Source: JBDREC01 sp043820105 [NCBI: Pseudomonadota bacterium] (GTDB lineage: Bacteria > Bdellovibrionota_F > JAHFAK01). From it: a stretch of 64,000 nucleotides of DNA. Below the pieces are notes generated by a model, which worked only from the letters and a program-made list of their open reading frames with translations, was not told the DNA's origin and did not search any database. Where the stretch lies: assembly GCA_043820105.1 (NCBI GenBank), contig JBDREC010000049.1, forward strand, positions 1-64,000, in the 5' to 3' direction. Shown piece after piece: positions 1 through 7,587 of the stretch; the first letter of the stretch is position 1, and every line of letters begins with the position of its first letter. A program made the position numbers and the translations under genes.

Positions 1-91
1 AAATTTATTATAAATTTACTTCCCAAATATCCCTTTTATAAATACTTAATTTTGGCTTCCTTCAATATTTTATTATTTTTACTTTGGTAGG

Positions 92-141
92 TGGACCACT
101 TTTGCGTCCGATTACTGGACCAGTTTATCGTCCGATTTGCA
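92..141. mobile_element. IS21-like insertion sequence end (terminal repeats)
   Basis: Two 24-bp units lie in tandem at 92-115 and 116-139. Both begin TGGACCA and carry CGTCCGATT. The block ends in CA at 140-141, so read from the right it begins TGCAAATCGG. Multiple internal repeats near a 5'-TG terminus are typical of IS21-family ends. The element would extend left, beyond the window; only about 90 bp of AT-rich sequence without a gene is visible. The boundary coincides exactly with the loss of homology in the GIY-YIG gene on its right. Confidence 0.45.
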
Positions 142-313
142 CTTTTTCTTTGTCATCAAAGCAAATAGCAATTCTGATTTTCCATGGGATGAATTTGGAA
201 GTATGCGGGACTTTTCCTGCGTTGTGTACTTTTATTCTTTTTTTTATGTCTTGGGTTATGCCGATGTATTTTTGTTTGGGATTTGAGGTTGATTGGAGGA
301 GGTATACATACAT
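125..313 (-). pseudogene. GIY-YIG endonuclease-like protein, 3' truncated
   Basis: The minus-strand frame opens with MYVYLLQS, followed by YIGIT, an R and an N-A-G segment. This is the start of a small GIY-YIG (UvrC-like) nuclease domain, in which Tyr, Gly-Ile-Thr and Arg mark the active site. Family members are usually about 80-95 residues and continue past the D-D-K-E-K stretch with a Glu-containing helix. Here the match stops after about 57 residues, at position 142, where an IS21-like end begins, and the frame closes five codons later. The catalytic Glu region is missing, so the gene is very probably dead. The function of intact relatives is poorly known. Confidence 0.7.
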
Positions 314-761
314 TCTATGTTCCTTGATAGTTCAATGTCCCTTGCTCTGCTTCGCTATTGCCAATTCAATGTTTATTGAATAAATGGCAGCCATGCGTAG
401 CTCGGAGTGTCTAGATAAGCACAACGAGCAAAGCATGGAGGCAAGTACACGCATATCGAACCTTTCTCCTTCAAAATGAGTTTGTAGAGTTCAATGATAT
501 TAAGAGGTTGATGGCTGCTTGATTTTCAAAGGGGAGGAAGAATATACATTTAGGGAGGAAAAGGGAGGAAAGATTTTTCCTCCCTAATGGTATTATATTT
601 ACCTACCTTGTATTCTACTTCTATACCTCAAGTTTCACCTGTTTTCGTTTATTTTCTTCTAAAATGACATAAAAAAATCTTTGTTTTACTGATTTAGAAT
701 GTTTATTTATAAATTGATATTTTGAATAAGATGATACAAGAAATAAATATTGTTTATTTAA
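314..761. other. Intergenic stretch without a recognisable gene
   Basis: I see no coding sequence here. The region holds purine-rich words (GGGAGGAAA twice) and one strong perfect hairpin at 562-585. Composition is mixed, and the segment around 385-470 is less AT-rich than its surroundings, which fits leftover mobile DNA. Confidence 0.5.
562..585. other. Perfect 10-bp hairpin, AGGGAGGAAA/TTTCCTCCCT
   Basis: The stem AGGGAGGAAA (562-571) pairs with TTTCCTCCCT (576-585) around a GATT loop. No T-run follows on either strand, so it is not a standard Rho-independent terminator. Role unknown. Confidence 0.5.
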
Positions 762-933
762 TGGAAAAAAGCATATAAAGTCGTTAATTTTACAATGATT
801 GAGGCTTACTGGCAGATTGGAAAAAGAATTGTCGAAAAAGAACAGGACGGTAAAGAAAGAGCTGATTATGGTTCTTATCTTATTAAAAATCTTTCAAAAG
901 AGCTTTTATCTGAATTTGGGAAAGGATTTTCAG
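762..933 (+). pseudogene. DUF1016 N-terminal domain (PDDEXK nuclease family), truncated
   Basis: The frame reads VVNFTMIEAYWQIGKRIVEKE, then YGSYLIKNLSKEL and FGKGFS. This is the signature of the DUF1016 N-terminal domain found in YhcG-type putative restriction nucleases. Full proteins are about 330-380 residues and carry a PDDEXK nuclease domain at the C-terminus. Here only about 57 codons survive. An in-frame TAA precedes codon 762, so the usual N-terminus is gone too, and an ATG at 761 in another frame hints at a small frameshift. The right edge is the terminal repeat of an IS66-type element at 934. The gene is dead. Confidence 0.75.
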
Positions 934-964
934 GTAATTACTCAATAAAGTGGGGGAAAACGAA

Positions 965-1288
965 TTACTTAAGGCGGTATTTGACAATATCTCTTTGTAG
1001 ATCAGAGATTTCAATAATAAGACTTTTCAATTTTTTATAATTATCACTCCATAATTTAACATCTGCATGCATTGAAACAGGAACATATATAGATTTTGTT
1101 TTTTTATTTTCTTTCCAGCCTAAAAGCATTGAGGGATGTCGCTTTTCTGGATCTTTTTTACATATACAATATGGTTTACCACATACCCTTTTAACGACCG
1201 AAGTAGATCCAATAATAAAAGGTCCAATCTCTTTTAATTCATCAAGTAATTTTTTTTGTTTTTTTAGAATATTTTTCTTGCATTTCAT
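965..1288 (-). CDS. DUF6788-like small protein carried by the IS remnant
   Basis: This 107-residue protein has a Lys-rich N-terminal helix. A central V-x-K-R-V-C-G-K-P-Y-C-x-C segment looks like a small metal-binding knuckle. It is followed by H-P-S-x-L-L-G-W-K and a Tyr-Val-Pro segment, then a C-terminal helix. This pattern matches the DUF6788 family as I know it, which is commonly encoded next to transposases. No enzymatic function is established. The reading frame is complete and lies inside the 20-bp inverted repeats. Whether it is expressed is unknown; the partner transposase is a fragment. Confidence 0.6.
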   Translation of the reverse strand: MKCKKNILKKQKKLLDELKEIGPFIIGSTSVVKRVCGKPYCICKKDPEKRHPSMLLGWKENKKTKSIYVPVSMHADVKLWSDNYKKLKSLIIEISDLQRDIVKYRLK

Positions 1289-1376
1289 GGTACTTAGCCA
1301 TGTAATCCTGGCTAGGAGTTGTCAAGTAAAAAAAGGTGAAAAGAAAAAGATATGGAGTAAATCAAAAAAGAAAAAT

Positions 1377-1589
1377 AAAATTAAAATAACTCGAAGTGAA
1401 AAAATTGTACAAAGAAAAATAAGGAATTGTTATAGAAGTTTTCATGGAGCAAAATCGTCAGACATTTTTTTAAGTTTAATGGGGATTTGTAGGAAAAATT
1501 CTGTAAGCTTTTTTGAATATTTAAAAGATAGAATTTATAATATTTCCCAAATACCAAGCTTGGATATTATCGTCAAAACATCACCTTAA
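1377..1589 (+). pseudogene. Transposase C-terminal fragment (IS66-like)
   Basis: The last 70 or so codons read as R-K-I-R-N-C-Y-R-S-F-H-G-A-K-S-S, then S-L-M-G-I-C-R-K-N and Y-L-K-D-R-I. IS66-type transposases end this way: a basic R-K segment, an S-x-x-G-A motif, an S-x-x-x-T/C-x-R-K helix and a final leucine-rich helix. The DDE catalytic domain is absent. Upstream sequence in the same frame (from 1278) is low-complexity Lys-rich and probably not part of the original gene. It sits just inside the right inverted repeat, as expected for a transposase 3' end. Confidence 0.6.
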
Positions 1590-1886
1590 TCTATCTTTGT
1601 TTTTCGCCACTTTATTGAGTAATTACGTTTGATTGTAATTTTATTTTTTAAAAAATTAGGATTATGTTTAATTTTTATGCAAATTAGGGGTATGAAGTAT
1701 GCATTTTGATTGTAGGGGCTAGGTATATTAAATTATAGCAAGTTAAAATTTGTCTGACTTGTTTAGTAAAATCCAATTTAAATGTATCAAGAGGTGACAA
1801 TTTTTGACAAATCCTTATTATAATATTGAAAAAGATTAAAAACTTATATATTCATAAATTAAGAAGATCTTTTTGGAGAAATACAT

Positions 1887-3233
1887 ATGGAATATATCAG
1901 CATCTTTATACTGGGAACTATTTTAGGCGGAGTTATTGCCTGGTTTTTAGCAAAATATAAACTGGCCACTTTAAAGAGGTTTTCTCAGGATGAAATAGAT
2001 AAAGACTTTGTATCAAAAGATCTTTTTCTGAGATGCGACGAAGATTTAAGTGCACTAAAAAAAGAAAATAGAATAAAAGATGAAAAAATATTGGAATTCA
2101 ATAAATCCTTATCAGCTAAAGAGCAAATAATTGACAATTTAAATGAAAAACACACAGGGCAAAAAGCTGAAATTGAAAAACTTAATGAAAAAATGACCTT
2201 GGCTTTTGAAAATGTTGCTAATAAGATTTTAACTGAAAAAGCTCAAATATTTATTAAAACTAATGAAACAAGTATTGGTCATATTTTAAATCCATTGAAA
2301 GATGAACTTAAAAATTTCAAAGATAAAGTTGAGCACACTTATGATGTTGAAAACAGAGAAAGGTCTACCTTAAAAGCTGAAATTAAACAGCTGTTGGAGC
2401 TTAACAGGCAGGTGAGTGATGATGCAAATAATCTGGCTAAGGCTTTAAAAGGTGAATCAAAGACACAGGGAAACTGGGGAGAGGTGCAGCTTGAATTGAT
2501 TCTGGAAAAAGTCGGTTTCGAAAAAAAGCTGCATTATGACATGCAGGTATCAGCAGTCAGTGAAGATAATAAGAGAATGCAGCCTGATTGTGTCATCTAT
2601 TTACCTGAAGATAAAAACCTTGTTATTGATTCAAAGGTTTCCTTAAATGCTTATGAAAAATATTTTAACGCTGAAAATGATCAGGAAAAGGCTGGGTTTT
2701 TAAAGCAGCATATTGAGTCGGTTTCCAAGCATATAAAAGAGTTATCTGAAAAAAAATATCAAAACCTTTATCAGATCAATCAGCCGGATTATGTGCTGAT
2801 GTTTGTGCCCATTGAATCTGCTCTTACCTGCGCCTGCAAAGAGGATTTATCTTTATTTGAAAGTGCCCTTAACAAAAATATTATTATTGTAACTGTATCC
2901 ACACTACTAGCAACCTTAAGAACAGTTTCATACATCTGGAAACAGGAAGACCAAAAGAAAAATGTCATTGAAATAGCCAGGCAGTCAGGCGCCCTTTATG
3001 ATAAATTTGTTTCTTTTTGTGAAGACCTGAATAAAATTGGTGCTTCTTTGGAGACAGCCCATGGAAGTTATGAAGAGGCAATGAATAAGCTAATTTCTTC
3101 CAAGAAAAGAGGAGATACAATCGTTGGAAGGATTGAAAATTTGAAAAATTTGGGCGCTAAAACAACAAAAAAATTGCCAAAGGAGTTTCTGGATAAGGCT
3201 GAATTAGAATCAGAGCTTGGTAAAATGTCCTAG
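1887..3233 (+). CDS. rmuC: DNA recombination protein RmuC
   Basis: RmuC proteins have an N-terminal membrane anchor, a long coiled coil and a nuclease-like C-terminal domain. They limit inversions between repeats during replication or recombination. The 448-residue protein starts with one hydrophobic helix (residues 4-20) and has a coiled coil to about residue 190. The conserved domain follows, with G-N-W-G-E-V-Q-L, Q-P-D-C-V-I-Y-L and the V-I-D-S-K-V-S-L-x-A-Y segment whose Asp and Lys resemble a PD-(D/E)XK core. Length is normal. A GGAG ribosome site precedes the ATG. A TATAAT box lies at 1819-1824, but its -35 spacing is poor. The gene appears monocistronic. Confidence 0.93.
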   Translation: MEYISIFILGTILGGVIAWFLAKYKLATLKRFSQDEIDKDFVSKDLFLRCDEDLSALKKENRIKDEKILEFNKSLSAKEQIIDNLNEKHTGQKAEIEKLNEKMTLAFENVANKILTEKAQIFIKTNETSIGHILNPLKDELKNFKDKVEHTYDVENRERSTLKAEIKQLLELNRQVSDDANNLAKALKGESKTQGNWGEVQLELILEKVGFEKKLHYDMQVSAVSEDNKRMQPDCVIYLPEDKNLVIDSKVSLNAYEKYFNAENDQEKAGFLKQHIESVSKHIKELSEKKYQNLYQINQPDYVLMFVPIESALTCACKEDLSLFESALNKNIIIVTVSTLLATLRTVSYIWKQEDQKKNVIEIARQSGALYDKFVSFCEDLNKIGASLETAHGSYEEAMNKLISSKKRGDTIVGRIENLKNLGAKTTKKLPKEFLDKAELESELGKMS

Positions 3234-3329
3234 TTTCATCTTTTATTTGTTGAGAATTGAAAATTGATTGTTGATTGTTCTTGGTTTGCGAGAGTAGTAA
3301 AATAATCAATAATCAATAATTAATAACTA

Positions 3330-3443
3330 ATGGAGAGAGAACAGTGGGATAATATCATGGTCAAAACGAGCCCCACCAAAGATAAAATTTCAAAATTTGA
3401 TGATGTATATGAGAATATTGAATATTATTTTAACCAGGAATAA
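3330..3443 (+). CDS. Possible 37-residue peptide or gene remnant
   Basis: A short frame (MEREQWDNIM..., ending YYFNQE) follows a run of AATCAATA repeats and ends inside the 3' end of the convergent gene on the other strand. There is no convincing ribosome site. Acidic and aromatic content looks protein-like, so it may be the remains of a larger gene. Nothing is recognised, and the call is weak. Confidence 0.2.
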   Translation: MEREQWDNIMVKTSPTKDKISKFDDVYENIEYYFNQE

Positions 3444-3916
3444 TAATCTGTTTCTAATAACTCTCTTCTTATTTCTTCATCTTCTATATAATCATTTACA
3501 AAAATCTTTTCATCAAATGCCTCATAATCACAAGCTGCTTCATCATCTAAAAGTTCTTTTATACTATCAATAATAGCACTTTTGTTTATATGATTAGGAT
3601 CCTTATTTAGTAAATCCGCTAAGTGCCGAAGTAAGACCCATTTTGTGTTTTGTGTTGGAGTATTCTCATCAACAGCTAAAAGGGCTTCAGCATCAATTTT
3701 AAATGGTGGGCTAGGTGAAGCTAGTTCATCAGGATAAGTATTTTGGTATACCTTTAAACTTTTTCTTACAAGAGAATCTAATTCATCTTGCAATATCTCA
3801 ACTGGAACTATTTCAAGTATCTCAAGAAGATCTCTTCCTTCATATTCTTGATTATTAAGTTCCGGATGATCTATCCAAAATTGTTTATAACTCACCAGAA
3901 TATGCCATAATTGCAA
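3425..3916 (-). CDS. Hypothetical acidic protein
   Basis: This 163-residue, soluble, acidic, mostly helical protein is one I do not recognise. The first candidate start is a TTG at 3916 with no clear ribosome site; a GTG seven codons later is an alternative. Visible features are a W-H-I-L-V-S-Y-K-Q-F-W-I-D N-terminus, a Pro-rich middle (S-P-S-P-P-F) and many Asp/Glu near the C-terminus. There is no signal peptide or membrane helix. A TATAAT on the minus strand at 3931-3936 lies too close to the first start (14 bp), which slightly favours the later start. It converges on the short frame at 3330. Confidence 0.55.
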   Translation of the reverse strand: MQLWHILVSYKQFWIDHPELNNQEYEGRDLLEILEIVPVEILQDELDSLVRKSLKVYQNTYPDELASPSPPFKIDAEALLAVDENTPTQNTKWVLLRHLADLLNKDPNHINKSAIIDSIKELLDDEAACDYEAFDEKIFVNDYIEDEEIRRELLETDYYSWLK

Positions 3917-4081
3917 GGCTTGCGCCAGGGATTATAGAGTGTTTTGTGCTATAATATTTAATACTTGTAGACCGGATTGCTTTTTGTGCGACAAAAAATG
4001 GACAAAAAAATGACAATATTGAAAAGAAAAAAGCAGACATAAAATAATTTATAAAATAAATTTTGTGCTTTTTGGATAATG

Positions 4082-4090
4082 TGATATAAT
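4082..4090 (+). promoter_or_regulatory. Extended -10 promoter (TGATATAAT)
   Basis: TG-A-TATAAT lies 37 bp before the ATG at 4128. The -35 region (TTGTGC at 4063-4068, 16-bp spacer) is weak, as is common for extended -10 promoters. The same word recurs upstream of other genes in the window. Confidence 0.6.
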
Positions 4091-4127
4091 TTTATTTATA
4101 GTAAAAAATATTAGAGTTGGAGAAAAA

Positions 4128-4400
4128 ATGGGAAGACGCAGGAGGAGGAAAAAGGATTATAAACAATACTTTTACGTCCTTATTGGCTCAATCGCTATAG
4201 CATCAGTTGTGGCAATTATAGATGCAAAAAAACCGCAAAATGCTTTGTTAAGTTCTTTTTCAGCGAGTTTTATTAGCTCACAATTAGGTGAAGATTTAAA
4301 TGAAGAAGAAAAGCAAGATTTAACAAAACAAGTTGTTTCAGCAATTAAAGGTGATGATAAAAAATTAGATGCATTAATTAAAAAATACACAAACAATTAA
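4128..4400 (+). CDS. Small membrane-anchored protein with Arg-rich N-terminus
   Basis: Ninety residues. The first ten are almost all Arg and Lys. One transmembrane helix spans about residues 15-34 (F-Y-V-L-I-G-S-I-A-I-A-S). An amphipathic, charged C-terminal domain with N-E-E-E-K-Q-D-L-T-K follows. The positive N-terminus predicts N-in topology with the C-terminal domain outside. A GGAG site and an extended -10 promoter precede it, so it is likely expressed alone. I do not recognise a family. It could be a small stress or envelope protein, but no function can be read from the sequence. Confidence 0.7.
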   Translation: MGRRRRRKKDYKQYFYVLIGSIAIASVVAIIDAKKPQNALLSSFSASFISSQLGEDLNEEEKQDLTKQVVSAIKGDDKKLDALIKKYTNN

Positions 4401-4610
4401 TATTCAATTCAATCCTTTCTTTAAAAGCTTTTCTATAGTCTAAATATTAATGATTTTTTAGTTGATATTGATATCTATAATATGCTAAAAATAATGCAGA
4501 CTGTAGTAATATTTTTAACATTTATTTGCTTTCTGTCCTAAAAAATGGGGGGTTATTTTTGTGATAGAGTTTTATCATTAAACAAATTGAATATTGTAAG
4601 GAGGATAATC

Positions 4611-6062
4611 ATGTCAAGACCAGCTAATACTCCCCAAAACCATTCTCAAACCACTTCTCACATAACTATTGATGACAATAGAGAACATTTCGTCAGGCAA
4701 GATCGCTATGAAGTTTTAGAAGAGGAGTATTTCCTCGAAATTGATAAGAATAAATATGAAATTGCAAATTATTCTAGTTTTGGCATTGCTGTGTATTCTT
4801 CTATTGAGCCAGATTCCTTTGGTGATGATCATCAATGTAAATTTTATTTAAATGATCAATTAATTGATGAAATGGTTTTAAAGAAGGTAAGAGATGAGAA
4901 ACTTCAAGAAGGAAATTACAAAATAGCTTTTGAGATAGTTGGAGGATTTTTATCAACAGAAAAAATAAGAGCTGTATCACTTGCGCAAGATTTAATTAAA
5001 AAGCAAAATCTTAAGAACCAGGAATTAAATAATGTACCACTTAATTTTAGAATTAAAGTTTTTGAAATAAAAAATCGCCTTGAGAATTTGAAAAATGAGC
5101 TGGAAGCTTTTCAGACAAATGAATCTTTTATAAATAAAGAACAACAGGGTAGGTTTGAAGATATTGTTATAGATCTAGTGGGCGATTATCTTTATGAATT
5201 TTTCCAAAATTTTTACAAGGAAACTGTAACTGATGTAGAAACCTGGGATGAAAAAACTTTAAAAGAAGGCATGTATTTTTTTAGAGCCCAATTATTTCCA
5301 TTAGTGCAAAAATCTCCATTTGCTTATCAGTGCTATTCAAAGCCAAGGGGTTACGCTGGTGATTATGAGATGATGAATTATCTATATTACAATGATTCTT
5401 TAGGAGATGATCTTTTTGCAAAGGTTATGCATCGATATTACATGAAGCATCCTAACGCTCAAGCTGTTAGAAATAGAGTTGAATATTTGAGCAAAAAGAT
5501 TTTTGAAGTTTTTAAAGAAAAGGAAGGGAAGCCAATTAGGATTTTATCAGTTGCTTCAGGCCCTGCTCAAGAAATTCAAACTTTATTTAGAAATAGCCCT
5601 GAGTTTTATAACTCTAATGTTGAAGTTCATTTAATTGATCAAGATGTGGATTCCCTGAAACATGCTCAACGTGGTATTAAAGAGCTAGCTAGAATAAACA
5701 AGTCAAATGTTACTGTGAAATATTTTAGAAAGGCCATTAGAAATATTATTAGAGATGGTATGGAAGGCTATACATATGATTTAGTCTATTCTTCAGGGCT
5801 TTTTGATTATTTCTCAGATCCAGTTGCTCAGGTGGCAGCCAATAAACTTTTTGATTGTCTAAATGAAAAGGGACGTCTCATTATTGGTAATTTTACATCA
5901 AAACCATATTTAGATATGTCCATGCATTTTTTGCTTGATTGGTATTTATTATATCGCAGTGAAAAAGATCTTGAAAAACTTTATTCTGTTGTTCCTGGAA
6001 AATTATCAATTGAAGCGGAACCAGAAGGAATTAACCTCTTTGTAGTTGTTGATAAGGACTAA
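4611..6062 (+). CDS. PilZ-like domain plus SAM methyltransferase (copy 1)
   Basis: 483 residues from the ATG behind a strong TAAGGAGGA site; upstream in-frame codons lack one. Residues about 25-115 resemble a PilZ (c-di-GMP binding) domain: R-Q-D-R near 29-32 and N-Y-S-S-F-G at 53-58 stand for the RxxxR and (D/N)xSxxG motifs, the first imperfect. A coiled segment follows. The C-terminal half is a class I methyltransferase with the family signature P-R-G-Y-A-G-D-Y-E (245-253), SAM loop L-S-V-A-S-G-P-A (312-319) and acidic I-D-Q-D (342-345). Relatives are often annotated as biosynthesis proteins for a 3-hydroxy fatty acid methyl ester signal; substrate here is inferred only. It heads a four-gene cluster with membrane cyclases. 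Confidence 0.75.
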   Translation: MSRPANTPQNHSQTTSHITIDDNREHFVRQDRYEVLEEEYFLEIDKNKYEIANYSSFGIAVYSSIEPDSFGDDHQCKFYLNDQLIDEMVLKKVRDEKLQEGNYKIAFEIVGGFLSTEKIRAVSLAQDLIKKQNLKNQELNNVPLNFRIKVFEIKNRLENLKNELEAFQTNESFINKEQQGRFEDIVIDLVGDYLYEFFQNFYKETVTDVETWDEKTLKEGMYFFRAQLFPLVQKSPFAYQCYSKPRGYAGDYEMMNYLYYNDSLGDDLFAKVMHRYYMKHPNAQAVRNRVEYLSKKIFEVFKEKEGKPIRILSVASGPAQEIQTLFRNSPEFYNSNVEVHLIDQDVDSLKHAQRGIKELARINKSNVTVKYFRKAIRNIIRDGMEGYTYDLVYSSGLFDYFSDPVAQVAANKLFDCLNEKGRLIIGNFTSKPYLDMSMHFLLDWYLLYRSEKDLEKLYSVVPGKLSIEAEPEGINLFVVVDKD

Positions 6063-6098
6063 GTTTTTTCTAATATTTAATAAAAGTTCAGGATCAGT

Positions 6099-7520
6099 AT
6101 GGCTAATGGTGTTATTTCCATTGAAAGAATAAGGGAAACAGAAAGGCTCAATGAATTTAGGGAATTTACTAGAGTTATAACAGGCTTTATGTCCTTTCCC
6201 TTATATCTTCTTTTTTGGCTTGCTGATCTTTTATATGCACCACACCTTAAATGGGAGTTTTTATTTCTTAGAGTATTAATTATTCCTGTTTGTATTTTTG
6301 TTTATTTTTCAATTAATAAAATAACTAAATTAAATCATGCTCAAATATTAGATACAATCTTATGTTTTGCAAATAGTATTTTAATTACTTTTATGATCTA
6401 TCTAACCGAAGGAGCCATTTCCCCTTATTACGCAGGTTTAAATCTAGTAGCAATACCAATTATAGCTTTTATTCCTTGGACCATGAAATTTTTGATTTTA
6501 AATATATCTTTGATTTATGGCCCCTTGATTTTAGGTATCTTCTTTTTTCCAAATGCAGTTACAGACTATGTTTTATTTATTTTAAATTTGTTTTTTATTT
6601 TTGGAACTATTGCTTTATCTTTAATAATTAGAGTTGATACAGAAAAACTTAGAAAAAAAGAAGTTGCAAGTAAGTTTTTACTAGAAAAGGATGTTAAATA
6701 TCGAGAAAAAATAATTGAAGAAAAAACAAATGAATCTTTAAAACTTAAAACTCTTACAAGGCAGTTTAGTCCTCAGGTTGTTCAGGCAATTTCAAGTGGA
6801 AAACTAGATATTATTAAATCAATTCACAGGGCTCAAATTTGCGCTATTTTTATTGATATTGTTGATTCAACTAAGCACATTGTGCACATTGATAAAGAAT
6901 CTGTTAATAAGGTGCTAACCCTTTTTATTGAAGATACAATGAAAGTTTTACTGAAATATGATATTACTTTAGATAAATTTTTAGGTGATGGAGTTTTAGC
7001 ATTTTCTAATGATCCAATCAAAAGAGTTGATTTTGTTGATAGGGTTATTTTAGCGGCAATGGAAATTAGAACCAGGATAAATAGGAGAAGTGAAGAGTAT
7101 AAAAAATCCTGGAAAGATGTCTTAGAAGTTCGCTTTGGAATTTCTTCTGGTTATGCTGATGTTGGTTTCTATGGCTCAGATAAAAGCTTTAAGTCCTATA
7201 CTGCAATTGGAAGAGTTATTGATTTAACAAAGTCTTTATCAGATGTTGGAGCGCCGGGACAGATAGTTGTGAGTCAAGATGTTACAAAGTTACTTTCAGA
7301 TTCTAAGTTTTTAATTAAAAAAATTGGTCATAAGAAGCTCAAGAGTTTTGAGTCAGATATTATTACTGTCTATGAAGTTGACAGTCTCAAGCTTGATTCA
7401 AGTATAGAAACAGCTGTTGAGAAATGTCCAAATGGTCATGGGATTTTACATTTAGAAATGAACATGAATGGTATATACATATTTAAATGTAGAACTTGCG
7501 GTTATGAATATTCTCTTTAA
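6099..7520 (+). CDS. Membrane class III nucleotide cyclase (copy 1; lacks transition-state residues)
   Basis: 473 residues: about six membrane helices (30-178), a coiled coil (180-215), a cyclase homology domain (240-420) and a C-terminal Cys/His ribbon (C-P-N-G-H ... C-R-T-C). Metal-binding Asp253 (F-I-D-I-V) and Asp297 (G-D-G) are present, as is base-selecting Lys293 with Thr368, pointing to a class IIIb adenylate-type enzyme. However, the usual Asn and Arg of the V-N-L-A-x-R-L motif are Asp375 and Ser379. A homodimer should therefore be poorly active or dead. The neighbour at 9046 has the opposite defect. It follows the methyltransferase by 36 bp and is likely co-transcribed. Confidence 0.85.
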   Translation: MANGVISIERIRETERLNEFREFTRVITGFMSFPLYLLFWLADLLYAPHLKWEFLFLRVLIIPVCIFVYFSINKITKLNHAQILDTILCFANSILITFMIYLTEGAISPYYAGLNLVAIPIIAFIPWTMKFLILNISLIYGPLILGIFFFPNAVTDYVLFILNLFFIFGTIALSLIIRVDTEKLRKKEVASKFLLEKDVKYREKIIEEKTNESLKLKTLTRQFSPQVVQAISSGKLDIIKSIHRAQICAIFIDIVDSTKHIVHIDKESVNKVLTLFIEDTMKVLLKYDITLDKFLGDGVLAFSNDPIKRVDFVDRVILAAMEIRTRINRRSEEYKKSWKDVLEVRFGISSGYADVGFYGSDKSFKSYTAIGRVIDLTKSLSDVGAPGQIVVSQDVTKLLSDSKFLIKKIGHKKLKSFESDIITVYEVDSLKLDSSIETAVEKCPNGHGILHLEMNMNGIYIFKCRTCGYEYSL

Positions 7521-7587
7521 TTTTTTAAAGAATTATTAATATTTTAAATTTATCATTGCATTTTTATTATTAAGGAAATCTTCATTT

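Larger units (their letters stand above)
934..1626. mobile_element. Decayed IS66-family-like element with 20-bp terminal inverted repeats
   Basis: GTAATTACTCAATAAAGTGG at 934-953 is repeated perfectly, inverted, at 1607-1626. IS66-family ends typically start 5'-GTAA. Inside are a DUF6788-like ORF on the minus strand and a transposase C-terminal fragment on the plus strand. Full IS66 elements are about 2-2.7 kb, so this 693-bp copy has an internal deletion. The 8-bp flanks (ATTTTCAG and GTTTGATT) do not match, so no target duplication is visible, and the host gene does not resume on the right. The element is not autonomous. Confidence 0.75.

Noticed and set aside
84-383. 99-codon plus-strand frame.
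   Set aside because: It is the complement of the GIY-YIG remnant and the IS end, and has no ribosome site or family resemblance.
1794-1824. Candidate rmuC promoter (GTGACA, 19 bp, TATAAT).
   Set aside because: The -35 match and spacing are poor and no TG extension is present; left uncalled.
6833-7021. Short minus-strand frames inside the cyclase and other large genes.
   Set aside because: They are antisense shadows in AT-rich coding sequence with no start signals.
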